DNA of 64,000 bases from Clostridiales bacterium UBA6114 (GTDB taxonomy: Bacteria > Bacillota > Clostridia > Oscillospirales > Butyricicoccaceae). Position 1 is the stretch's first letter; each line of letters begins with the position of its first letter. The notes under the pieces were generated by a model. The model saw only the letters and a list, made by a program, of their open reading frames with translations. It ran no database searches and was not told the origin of the DNA. This document shows, piece after piece, positions 7,804-14,509 of the stretch. The stretch is taken from assembly GCA_002423435.1 (NCBI GenBank), contig DIWE01000024.1, forward strand, positions 68,670-132,669, read 5' to 3'. Both the position numbers and the translations under genes were made by a program.

Positions 7804-8399
7804 TTACCTCTTCCGCCTCGCCTTCGCCGCCTCACGCTTCTCGTTTTCGACATTTAAGTCGATCGACGCGTAAATAAACGCCCGCTCGCGCTGCGACAGA
7901 TCGAGAAGCGCGCCGGGCGTGATATTCAGCTTATGGAGGGCGTAGTGGGCGTAATTCGCCTCGCCGTCGCCCTCCTTGATCAGTTTTTTGCGTCGTCGAT
8001 CAGCTCCGCCATGTCCTTGTCAAAGCCGTTGACCTCTTGCACCTTTTCCATAAGTGCCGCGTATTCCCCCGCCGTCAGCATCTTCTTGACAAGCAAGTCC
8101 GCGCCCATCACGCCGTAGCTGTCCTGCAGGGCGGCGTCGTTTAAGTCGGGATATACGACGCAGGCAACGACCAGCCTGCCCGTGTAAAGGTTGAAGTCCG
8201 TTTTCTCGGTTTCCATCCGCTTGTTCTTGACGATCTTGGTGCAGCTTTTTCGAAGCGCCTCGTTTTCCGTCTCGGAAAGCGCCCGAAGCTCCCACAAGAC
8301 AGGGCTCCCGTCCTCCCCCTTAAAACGGTCCGAAACCGCGACCTTTATGTTTTCTATCTGTTTTGCATTCTGCATCAGAAATGCGCTTAACCCGCTCAT
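7804..8399 (-). CDS. Tail assembly chaperone, -1 frameshift fusion product (XkdN G-T type)
   Basis: If ribosomes slip -1 at 7983-7989, the XkdN frame is extended by 59 residues (LIKEGDGEANYAHYALHKLN... to ...EAAKARRKR) to a TAA at 7804, giving about 198 residues. The extension is open, free of stops, charged and protein-like, and has no start codon or ribosome site of its own. Tail chaperone genes just before the tape measure are classically expressed as a short form and a frameshifted long form (lambda G and G-T). The slip site and the open second frame are seen directly; use in vivo is inferred. Confidence 0.8.
7980..8399 (-). CDS. xkdN: Tail assembly chaperone, short form (XkdN-like)
   Basis: A 139-residue XkdN-like protein (MSGLSAFLMQNAKQIENIKVAVSDRFKGEDGSPVLWELRALSETENEALRKSCTK, later DAALQDSYGVMGADLLVKKMLTAGEYAALMEKVQEVNGFDKDMAELIDDAKN). 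The family follows the tail-tube gene and assists tape-measure loading. The start has a GGAGG site 7 nt upstream. The zero frame ends at TGA at 7980-7982, immediately after the slippery heptamer; see the fusion entry. Confidence 0.9.
   Translation of the reverse strand: MSGLSAFLMQNAKQIENIKVAVSDRFKGEDGSPVLWELRALSETENEALRKSCTKIVKNKRMETEKTDFNLYTGRLVVACVVYPDLNDAALQDSYGVMGADLLVKKMLTAGEYAALMEKVQEVNGFDKDMAELIDDAKN
7983..7989 (-). promoter_or_regulatory. Programmed -1 frameshift slippery site A AAA AAC
   Basis: On the minus strand the last codons of XkdN read GCA AAA AAC TGA, so the heptamer A AAA AAC lies in the correct X XXY YYZ phase directly before the zero-frame stop. A -1 shift enters an open frame of 59 codons. 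I did not identify a convincing downstream pseudoknot by eye. Confidence 0.8.
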
Positions 8400-8427
8400 A
8401 ACACTACCTCCAAAATATTTTTGTAAT

Positions 8428-8450
8428 GAGGGGGTATCGGATACCCCCTC
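8428..8450 (-). other. Intercistronic hairpin between tube and chaperone genes
   Basis: A perfect inverted repeat with 11-nt arms (GAGGGGGTATC / GATACCCCCTC) and one central base fills the short gap after the tail-tube gene. It could attenuate transcription or protect the 3' end of the abundant sheath/tube mRNA. The run after it on the minus strand (CATTACAAAAATATTTT) is a poor terminator tail. Confidence 0.55.
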
Positions 8451-8457
8451 GAAGAAA

Positions 8458-8928
8458 TCAGTCGCTGATCAGCGTGGGTTTCCCGAAGCTGTCGAGGATG
8501 TCCACATCCTCAAAGGTGAAATCGACGTCCTCGTCGAGGAAGTCGGAATCGACGTCGAGCTTTGCCATGACAACGCTGTCCAGGTTCACGTCGCGCAGAA
8601 TCACCGTCTGCAGGCCGACGGTGCTCGCCGGGTCCTCGTTTACGATCTGCACGTCGAAATACGTGTCGACCCCGCTTTTGATGTATTTCAGCATGATCTG
8701 GCGAAACCGGGTCGTCACATAGTAGATGTTCGCGCTGCCCGTGCCGTTCCATCCGTTCGCCCTGTGCTGCGTGCCGCGGCGGCCCAGGGTTTTGCCCTCG
8801 ACCTTGCTTTTCTCTGCCGTCGCCTCGATATTGCGGAGATAAAACATCTCCTCGCGCGTGCCGTCGATGATCGTGTACGCGCGCCCCTCCGTGCCGTTTA
8901 AGGCGTCGGACAATTTCATAAAGCCCAT
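8458..8928 (-). CDS. xkdM: Phage tail tube protein (XkdM-like)
   Basis: A 156-residue protein with the XkdM/core-tail pattern: LSDALNGTEGRAYTIIDGTREEMFYLRNIEATAEKSKVEGKTLGRRGTQHRANGWNGTGSANIYYVTTRFRQIMLKYIKSG in outline, then DVQIVNEDPAS and a very acidic end (DSDFLDEDVDFTFEDVDILDSF). It forms the inner tube of the contractile tail. It lies 2 nt after the sheath gene and before the chaperone, as in PBSX. Confidence 0.92.
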   Translation of the reverse strand: MGFMKLSDALNGTEGRAYTIIDGTREEMFYLRNIEATAEKSKVEGKTLGRRGTQHRANGWNGTGSANIYYVTTRFRQIMLKYIKSGVDTYFDVQIVNEDPASTVGLQTVILRDVNLDSVVMAKLDVDSDFLDEDVDFTFEDVDILDSFGKPTLISD

Positions 8929-8930
8929 CT

Positions 8931-10250
8931 TTAAGCCTCCCCTACCGTGATGGTCGCATAGATCTTTTCGACACTGTCGACCGGCTGCAGGTACGCAGTG
9001 AGGACCACGGCGTCGATGGCAGCTCCCGCGCTCACCGAAATATCGTTTTCAGGATCGAAGTTCTGTAAAGCGCCCATGGCCTCATACTCCGACGCAAGCC
9101 TGATCGCGTACGCCTTGATCGTGTTGCGGCCGTCCGAATCGTTGCCGATCTTTCCGATGTAGTAAAGGTCGCAGGCCTTTTTGATGTCGCCCAGGTACCC
9201 GTCAAGCGCCCGCAGCACCCGGTTTTTCGACAGGGCATAGTTTTTTGTGTCGCTGTAGGTGACAAGGGTGTTGATATCCTGTTCGACGACGATCCGGCCG
9301 TAGCTTTCGGTAAATAAAAATTCGCCCGCCCGGAGCGCCGCCTCGATCTCGGTGTTTGTGTATACCGTATCGACCGCGATTGCGCCGTCGTATTCCGTGT
9401 AGGTAAGCGACTCGGCGGCCCCGGCGCCGGCGGTCGCCCCGCCGACCCATGCGACGGCTTTCGTTTTGTCGATCACGGTACCGTCGGACAAAACAACCCC
9501 GTTTTTCACCGATATAACGCCCTCGTAATCCGCCGCGGCGTAGTCGGCGAGTACGACCTGGATTTTCCTGCCCTCTTCCTCGCGCATTCGCCTCGCGAAG
9601 GCCGCGGCCAGCGCCTTGGTTTCGCCGTCGGATACCGGCACCGCCATTGTGTTGAATGTCAAAGCCGCGGCCGTTTCCAGATAAGCGATATAGTTTGCTG
9701 CGGCCGCCGTTCCGTCCGTACCTCCCGTAAGCGGGGTGCCCGCCGTCGCCGCCAAAGTGCCCGTCCCTGAGAAGATGACAAAATCGTTGGTCGCGAGCTC
9801 CGCGATCGTTCCGACCGTCTGTGTCTCGATTTCCGCGAGCTCGACATAGGTCGTCACATCGAATTTTGTGTCGTCGTCGACATTGACCGCGACCGTGATC
9901 CTGATGTCGTTTCCCCTCGTTCCCGCGTATTTCGCCGTGATCGTCAGGTTTTCGGCTGTCGCCGTCGCTTTGACGCCGTCGGTGTTCACTCGGTATAAAA
10001 GGACCGTCCGCGCGTGCTTGAACGCCTCCCTTAAAAGCAAAATCTCATAGCTGTAATAGCCGAGCCTTGCAAAGGTATCCTCCCCCGCCGTAATCGTCAT
10101 CAATGTGCCTTCCGGCCCCCAGTTCAGGGCAGCCGGCATGGTGAGCACGCCCCGCTCGCCGGCATAGGCGTCCTGTTCATTTTTTGCGACCACATTGATA
10201 TAGACCCCGGGGCGGACCTTGTTCTGACTTTTCCATGTTCCGCCGGCCAA
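8931..10250 (-). CDS. xkdK: Phage tail sheath protein (XkdK-like)
   Basis: A 439-residue contractile sheath protein. It starts like Gram-positive sheaths (GGTWKSQNKVRPGVYINVVAKNEQ...GERGVLTMPAALNWGPEG) and ends with the conserved C-terminal sheath domain (IVVEQDINTLVTYSD..NYALSKNRVLRALDGYLGDIKKACDLYYIGKIGN...YLQPVDSVEKIYATITV). Its presence establishes a myovirus-type morphology. Length is normal. Confidence 0.95.
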   Translation of the reverse strand: MAGGTWKSQNKVRPGVYINVVAKNEQDAYAGERGVLTMPAALNWGPEGTLMTITAGEDTFARLGYYSYEILLLREAFKHARTVLLYRVNTDGVKATATAENLTITAKYAGTRGNDIRITVAVNVDDDTKFDVTTYVELAEIETQTVGTIAELATNDFVIFSGTGTLAATAGTPLTGGTDGTAAAANYIAYLETAAALTFNTMAVPVSDGETKALAAAFARRMREEEGRKIQVVLADYAAADYEGVISVKNGVVLSDGTVIDKTKAVAWVGGATAGAGAAESLTYTEYDGAIAVDTVYTNTEIEAALRAGEFLFTESYGRIVVEQDINTLVTYSDTKNYALSKNRVLRALDGYLGDIKKACDLYYIGKIGNDSDGRNTIKAYAIRLASEYEAMGALQNFDPENDISVSAGAAIDAVVLTAYLQPVDSVEKIYATITVGEA

Positions 10251-10460
10251 TCAAACCACTTCCTTTTTCAAGAATTTTTCGATCGCAGCCTTTGCCTCGC
10301 CGATCGTGTATTCCCCGCCGGAGTCGAGCACAACGCCCAGAATCATCTTTTCCGTCCGGGTGAAGCGTTTCGACCCGCAAAGCTGCGAAAGCGTGAATTT
10401 CGGGGCGGCCGCCTCTCCGGACACCGCCCCCGTCTTATCCTGTAAATTGCTTTTAGCCAT
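10251..10460 (-). CDS. Small protein preceding the tail sheath gene
   Basis: I choose the ATG at 10460 (MAKSNLQDKTGAV), which has GGAGG 7 nt upstream; an ATG at 10478 lies deeper in the previous gene. This gives 69 residues: a variable N-terminus, then FTLSQLCGSKRFTRTEKMILGVVLDSGGEYTIGEAKAAIEKFLKKEVV. Small proteins of this shape commonly sit between the tail terminator and sheath in Clostridia phages. No function is established that I know of. The gene abuts the sheath start. Confidence 0.7.
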   Translation of the reverse strand: MAKSNLQDKTGAVSGEAAAPKFTLSQLCGSKRFTRTEKMILGVVLDSGGEYTIGEAKAAIEKFLKKEVV

Positions 10461-10878
10461 ATTCTGCCTCCATATCAATATCCGCGATCAGCGTCGGGTC
10501 GTCCGCGCCGGACAGCGCGAACCAGTCAAACGACAGGAAGAAATGCAGTACGCCGTCGACGATCTCATACCGCGCGTTCGCGGGCTTTAATAAAGTCCTG
10601 CTCGCCTCAAGATGCTCGAAGATCTCCATCAGCGCGTCGCCCATGGCGTAAAGGCCGTCGTTTTGCTTCGCGCCCGGATCGGGGAAGTAATGAATATCGA
10701 AATCCGCGCTGCGCCGCCGGCGCCGGCCGATCTCCTTCGTCCCCGACGAGCTCAGAGCCCGCACAAAAAAGCAAGGCGCCTCAAAGCCCTGCCGGATCTC
10801 CTCGCCGTATATCGGAAACCCCGGATACGCCCCGTCGAGCTTCACGGCGATGGAGTTTTTGATCTGTGTGACCGTCAT
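10453..10878 (-). CDS. Tail terminator family protein (DUF6838-like)
   Basis: This 141-residue protein (TVTQIKNSIAVKLDGAYPGFPIYGEEIRQGFEAPCFFVRAL..., FDIHYFPD, DALMEIFEHLE) matches the phage tail terminator family of Gram-positive contractile-tail phages, which caps the growing tail. It lies after the HK97-gp10-like gene and before the sheath. It overlaps the next start by 8 nt. Confidence 0.8.
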   Translation of the reverse strand: MTVTQIKNSIAVKLDGAYPGFPIYGEEIRQGFEAPCFFVRALSSSGTKEIGRRRRRSADFDIHYFPDPGAKQNDGLYAMGDALMEIFEHLEASRTLLKPANARYEIVDGVLHFFLSFDWFALSGADDPTLIADIDMEAEYG

Positions 10879-10879
10879 A

Positions 10880-11344
10880 TTATCCTCCCAGCCTCTTCAT
10901 CAGAAATTCCGTCACTTTTCTGTCGATGATCCGGGCTGCGTCCCTTTGGAGCTCCTGTTCGGAGATCGTCAGCATAAACCGCCCCGGCACCCACGCGTTT
11001 TTCAGCCGCTTGCCAATGGCAGGCACAAATCTTCCGACCTCCTGCCTGTGGCCATACTCGACATACGGCGCATATTCCACAGGATTGAAAATCGAGATTT
11101 CGTAAATGTCGCCTTTTTTTATAATATCTGTAACCTGCCAGCTTCTTTTTAGCGTCCCACCAACTTTTCCCGATCCGGGTGGATAATTCCCAGTCGGCGT
11201 TCGCGGTATAACTTTCGCCAACAGTCGCGCTGCAAGCGCCTTCTCGACCTCTATGCAAAGCTGTTCCCGCTCTTCCCGGATTTGTTCGAGCTGTTTTGCA
11301 AACTTCTTTAAGTCGTCAAACTCAAATTTGCCCCATTTGCTCAC
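10880..11344 (-). CDS. HK97 gp10-like head-tail protein (XkdI-like)
   Basis: I place the start at a GTG at 11344 that overlaps the upstream stop (GTGA), reading VSKWGKFEFDDLKKFAKQLEQI and giving 154 residues. The longer open frame upstream is out-of-frame shadow of the previous gene (Arg-rich, low complexity). The core PRTPTGNYPPGSGKVGGTLKRSWQVTDIIKKGDIYEISIFNPVEYAPYVEYGHR is the typical gp10 motif set of a neck/tail-completion protein that joins head and tail. Confidence 0.88.
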   Translation of the reverse strand: MSKWGKFEFDDLKKFAKQLEQIREEREQLCIEVEKALAARLLAKVIPRTPTGNYPPGSGKVGGTLKRSWQVTDIIKKGDIYEISIFNPVEYAPYVEYGHRQEVGRFVPAIGKRLKNAWVPGRFMLTISEQELQRDAARIIDRKVTEFLMKRLGG

Positions 11345-11712
11345 GCCCGCGTCACCCGCCGGGCCTTGACCTCTATGTGCGTCGCGTAAACGGACGGCTC
11401 CCCGGCCTGTTCGAAAGCGGCCGTTACCCCGTACTGCGTCACCGTGATTTTGCACCCCGCCGTTATGATCGCGCCGGGCGAAAGGAAGATCACCGCGTCG
11501 TAATCGATATCGTCCGTGCTTTCGGTCTGATTCGCGCGTGCCGTCGCTTTTGACACCCTGCACGCGCCGGAATATAAGGTTGCAGGGACCGTTTCCATCT
11601 CTTTCGTCACCTGGTTTTTGATGCCCTGGTAACCCGTTATGACGCAGGAGCCCTCAAACAGCTTTTCGACGGCCATCCTGGCGGCGGCCCGCGCTGCGGT
11701 CAGTCCGCCCAC
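11341..11712 (-). CDS. Head closure/connector protein (XkdH-like)
   Basis: A 123-residue protein beginning MGGLTAARAAARMAVEKLFEGSCVITGYQ, with VPATLYSGACRVSK and a beta-rich rest (AVIFLSPGAIITAGCKITVTQYGVTAAFEQAGEPSVYATHIEVKARR). This matches head-closure proteins of the XkdH/gp16 type between the gp6-like connector and the gp10-like protein. The order here agrees with that role. Confidence 0.8.
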   Translation of the reverse strand: MGGLTAARAAARMAVEKLFEGSCVITGYQGIKNQVTKEMETVPATLYSGACRVSKATARANQTESTDDIDYDAVIFLSPGAIITAGCKITVTQYGVTAAFEQAGEPSVYATHIEVKARRVTRA

Positions 11713-11713
11713 A

Positions 11714-12061
11714 TTACCACCCCGCCTTCCGGAAGCGGTCGAGCTGCGCCATGTAATCCTTTAGGAACTTCATCGCCGGATTATCCGAAGTACTTGCGGC
11801 GGACCCGAACGACACCGAAACGTCACCCTCAGAAATCGATTTGACCGGGCCCGTAGCCGCGTCTTCCCCGCCCAGGTTCTGGGACCTGTACAGATCGATC
11901 GCCATGGACAGCACGACGTTTTCAAGCGCGGCCGGCACGGTGTCGATCCGGCAGTAGTTTTTTACCATGTCGCCCGCCTGTTCATACGCGAACTCCGCCA
12001 GGAATTCCTTGCTTTCGTCCTCCTGGATTCCAAGCAAGATTTTCAATTTCGGTACGCTCAA
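11714..12061 (-). CDS. Head-tail connector protein (gp6/YqbG-like)
   Basis: This 115-residue helical protein (LKILLGIQEDESKEFLAEFAYEQAGDMVKNYCRIDTVPAALENVVLSMAIDLYRSQN, then SISEGDVSVSFG) matches phage head-tail connector adaptors that bind under the portal. It lies directly after the capsid gene and 1 nt before the head-closure gene. Confidence 0.85.
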   Translation of the reverse strand: MSVPKLKILLGIQEDESKEFLAEFAYEQAGDMVKNYCRIDTVPAALENVVLSMAIDLYRSQNLGGEDAATGPVKSISEGDVSVSFGSAASTSDNPAMKFLKDYMAQLDRFRKAGW

Positions 12062-12081
12062 ATCATCACCGCCTTTGAAAT

Positions 12082-12103
12082 AGGGGAGGATAACACCTCC
12101 CCT
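12082..12103 (-). other. Hairpin after the major capsid gene
   Basis: The 8-bp GC-rich stem AGGGGAGG/CCTCCCCT with a 6-nt loop sits in the 48-nt gap after the capsid gene. No strong T-run follows on the minus strand, so it most likely stabilises capsid mRNA or attenuates reading into the connector genes. Confidence 0.55.
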
Positions 12104-12109
12104 GTGATA

Positions 12110-13204
12110 TCAGCCTCGCGAAATGATACGGGCGATGGGAATCGCCTTGTGGTCAATGTACTGCTTGGTGCTCTCGCCATTGTGGACCAGAGTCCAGTTT
12201 GCTCCAGTCTCCAATTCGGCGGAGGTCGGAGATAGCTTGACCTGAGTGTTGCGGGTGTAGGAAATGCCAAAGGGAGCGAACGCCTTTCGCTGGCGGACAT
12301 ACAGAGTGTCCTGGCCGCCGTTGACCTTAGGATCGCGGTCCATCTCGTAGGAAACCTTTGCACCGATGTTCTCATAGTCGAAAGCGCCGTCACCGAGAAC
12401 ATACGTGGTGTACTTGGTGTAGGCAGGGACCTCACCGGCGGCCTCGACCTCCTCAATAGGCATGGAATCATCGATCAGGACGGCCCTGCCATTCCATGTG
12501 GCAATACCAAGGTCGCGCTGCACTCCCTGCGCATCAGTGTACTTCAAATAAGCCAACAGGCGCAGGTTTTCGAGGTTCGTTGCCACCGTAGAATGCATGA
12601 TGGCGATGGTAAAGGCGGATTTGTTGTCTCCGCTGGCCTGCTGGATCGCGGTATTTAGGGTGGTAACTCCCGCGTGATTCTTGGGGTTACCGTCGCTGTC
12701 ATCGCCGGCCTCAGCGGTAATATCCAGAGTGTGGCCGTTCACGAATTTCAGGTTGGCCGTTCCGGTCATGGAATAAATGCCCTTAAGAATGCTCAAGAGC
12801 GTGTCCTGATCAACGCCGTCCCAGTACTCGGCCACCTGTGCCGCAACGTTGTCCATGAAGTTCACGCCGCCAGTGATGTCGGTGGAGAAATCCTTTTCTG
12901 TCCAGCTCTTCATACGTCCGATCACCACGACGCCACGCTCAAAGGTGGTCGTGCTCTCAGGAACGAAATCAGTTTCGCCGTCATAGTTCTGCGGGGTGCC
13001 GCCGATACGACCGGTCATGGGGATCGTTGCATAGGCAGTACCGGTCTGGCTGGAAAACGCCTCCCGGATCTGCTGGTTACCCTTCAGGGCTCGGGACTTG
13101 ATCAGTTCATTGCGCTTGGTGGTGGGAATCCGGTCAACGTAAGCGCCGAACGCCACCGGGTTAAAGCTCTTGCTGTCAAACTTGGTTTGAGTATACTCAG
13201 CCAT
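12110..13204 (-). CDS. Major capsid protein
   Basis: A 364-residue protein starting MAEYTQTKFDSKSFNPVAFGAYVDRIPTTKRNELIKSRALKGN and containing SSQTGTAYATIPMTGRIGG, GVVVIGRMKSWTEKDFSTDITGGVNFMDNVAAQVAEYWDGVDQDTLLSILKGI, typical of a phage coat-protein family in Clostridia. It lies after the scaffold gene and before the connectors, has a strong ribosome site, and is followed by a hairpin. No proteolytic propeptide is evident. The HK97 fold is expected from family membership rather than seen. Confidence 0.9.
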   Translation of the reverse strand: MAEYTQTKFDSKSFNPVAFGAYVDRIPTTKRNELIKSRALKGNQQIREAFSSQTGTAYATIPMTGRIGGTPQNYDGETDFVPESTTTFERGVVVIGRMKSWTEKDFSTDITGGVNFMDNVAAQVAEYWDGVDQDTLLSILKGIYSMTGTANLKFVNGHTLDITAEAGDDSDGNPKNHAGVTTLNTAIQQASGDNKSAFTIAIMHSTVATNLENLRLLAYLKYTDAQGVQRDLGIATWNGRAVLIDDSMPIEEVEAAGEVPAYTKYTTYVLGDGAFDYENIGAKVSYEMDRDPKVNGGQDTLYVRQRKAFAPFGISYTRNTQVKLSPTSAELETGANWTLVHNGESTKQYIDHKAIPIARIISRG

Positions 13205-13225
13205 ATTTATCTCTCCTTGTTATCA

Positions 13226-13810
13226 TTAGATTTTGATGCCCGGGTTTGCCGCCATGTAAGCTGCAAGCTCTGTATAGGTCATTTTGCTCAGGTCGGCTTT
13301 GCCACCAGAACCGTCGCCGCCTCCCGCTCCGCCGGTCCCTTCGACCGTTGTCGTCTCGATCTCAAACAGATATGGGTCCGACGTTTTGAGTGCGGCAAGA
13401 TCGAGTCCGTCGATCGTGCCGTCGTCCTTCAGCTTCAGCTTTTCGGCGTCGATCAGCGCCTTGATCGCCTTCGGATTTTTCCCTTTTTCCTTCAGGATCG
13501 CAGCGTCAAGCGCCGCATTTAATTTGGTCTGCGCGATTTGTCTGTTAAGCGCCTCGGTGTCGGCCTTATACTTTCCCTGAAGCTCGAAAAGCTGTTTTTC
13601 GAGCTCGGAGCCTTTTCCGGCCGCCGACTGTAAGGTTTTGATATCCTTGTCGCGATCCGAAAGCTGTTTTTGCAGGCCGGCGATCTTATCGGTTTCCTCC
13701 TGGAGCCGCGAGCGCGGGACAAAGCCCTTCATTTCCTCCGAGTATAACCCGATGGCTTTCTCCGCTTGCTCGTCCGTAAGCCCTAATGCCGTAAGCTGTT
13801 CCTTTGTCAT
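13226..13810 (-). CDS. Phage scaffolding protein (GP20-like)
   Basis: A 194-residue protein: N-terminal MTKEQLTALGLTDEQAEKAIGLYSEEMKGFVPRSRLQEE, a long coiled coil (about 40-95), then NAALDAAILKEKGKNPKAIKALIDAEKLKLKDDGTIDGLDLAALKTSDPYLFE, a Gly-rich linker and a short C-terminal helix. This is the classical Gram-positive scaffold pattern. It acts inside the procapsid and is lost on maturation. It sits just before the capsid gene. Confidence 0.92.
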   Translation of the reverse strand: MTKEQLTALGLTDEQAEKAIGLYSEEMKGFVPRSRLQEETDKIAGLQKQLSDRDKDIKTLQSAAGKGSELEKQLFELQGKYKADTEALNRQIAQTKLNAALDAAILKEKGKNPKAIKALIDAEKLKLKDDGTIDGLDLAALKTSDPYLFEIETTTVEGTGGAGGGDGSGGKADLSKMTYTELAAYMAANPGIKI

Positions 13811-13928
13811 AAATCCTCCGCGCGCCTTCGCTTTGTTGTCGCGGTCTCGGTCCGCGTTGGGCGCTCCCGTTGTTGTCGCTGCGGGACCAGCGAAATAATG
13901 AGCCGTTTTGCGCCGTGCTCAGGGCATA

Positions 13929-13950
13929 AAAATACCGCCCTCCCGGCGGC
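13929..13950 (-). terminator. Rho-independent terminator before the scaffold gene
   Basis: On the minus strand, CCGCC-GGGAG-GGCGG is followed by TATTTTTAT. It lies between the 86-residue gene and the scaffold gene, so the small genes after the MuF gene are partly insulated from the structural operon. Confidence 0.65.
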
Positions 13951-13963
13951 CGAATGAAAAGCG

Positions 13964-14224
13964 CTAAGTTTCTTCTTCGAATTCCTCGAAATATCGATCG
14001 CGGTTTGCCATAATCAAACCGTCTACGACGTCGTATCGGATCTCCGTTTCGGCCGTCGCCTTATCCCGCAGGCTCATATTCCAATAGCCCGTCAGGTTTT
14101 CCCCGCTCTCGCAGAGCGCGACGACCGCGAGCCCCTTGATTTTGTGCTCGCTTAACATTTCAAGGGTTTCCGCCACGAAATCCGCATACTCGCTTTGCTT
14201 TTTGTCGCTGATAATGACAACCAA
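13964..14224 (-). CDS. Acidic hypothetical phage protein
   Basis: An 86-residue acidic protein (VVIISDKKQSEYADFVAETLEMLSEHKIKGLAVVALCESGENLTGYWNMSLRDKATAETEIRYDVVDGLIMANRDRYFEEFEEET). I recognise no named domain. It lies between the candidate immunity gene and the scaffold, with a terminator on each side, so it is its own small unit. A role in immunity to the MuF toxin region cannot be excluded. A conserved phage house-keeping role is equally possible. Confidence 0.6.
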   Translation of the reverse strand: MVVIISDKKQSEYADFVAETLEMLSEHKIKGLAVVALCESGENLTGYWNMSLRDKATAETEIRYDVVDGLIMANRDRYFEEFEEET

Positions 14225-14254
14225 TCCACCGCCTCCCTGTTTTTGGGTATAAAA

Positions 14255-14280
14255 AACCGCCCTCTTTCCAAAAGGCGGTT
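14255..14280 (-). terminator. Terminator after the candidate immunity gene
   Basis: The stem AACCGCC/GGCGGTT with a 12-nt loop is followed on the minus strand by TTTTTA. It begins at the base next to the stop codon at 14281 and therefore closes the MuF/immunity transcription unit. Confidence 0.75.
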
Positions 14281-14505
14281 TTATTGCATTTCCCGGATAT
14301 ATTCTTGTGCGTCTTCCTCCGAAATGTCGTCGACCCTGGTGAGCATGGACGCGCTGCCGATTTCTTGCCCGTCATACCCGATTACCCTGTCCATCAGTAT
14401 GTTGTCATGGTCTACCAGCCAGCCCTTGCCCTTGTGATAGATATATGGGATATGGTTTTCGATCCGGCCAAGCTGATTTAAGTCCTTGATCAAATAATAT
14501 TGCAC
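14281..14505 (-). CDS. Candidate immunity protein for the MuF toxin
   Basis: A 74-residue acidic protein (MQYYLIKDLNQLGRIENHIPYIYHKGKGWLVDHDNILMDRVIGYDGQEIGSASMLTRVDDISEEDAQEYIREMQ), not recognised. It starts 4 nt after the MuF gene stop and is closed by its own strong terminator. In MuF polymorphic toxins the gene directly after the toxin-bearing head protein usually encodes the matching immunity protein, often small and acidic. Position, size and charge fit; there is no direct sequence evidence of immunity function. Confidence 0.6.
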   Translation of the reverse strand: MQYYLIKDLNQLGRIENHIPYIYHKGKGWLVDHDNILMDRVIGYDGQEIGSASMLTRVDDISEEDAQEYIREMQ

Positions 14506-14509
14506 GTCC

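Noticed and set aside
11345..11563. Upstream extension of the gp10-like gene
   Set aside because: The extension reads as Arg/Gly-rich shadow of the overlapping head-closure gene; the GTG at 11344 overlapping the stop is the usual phage layout.
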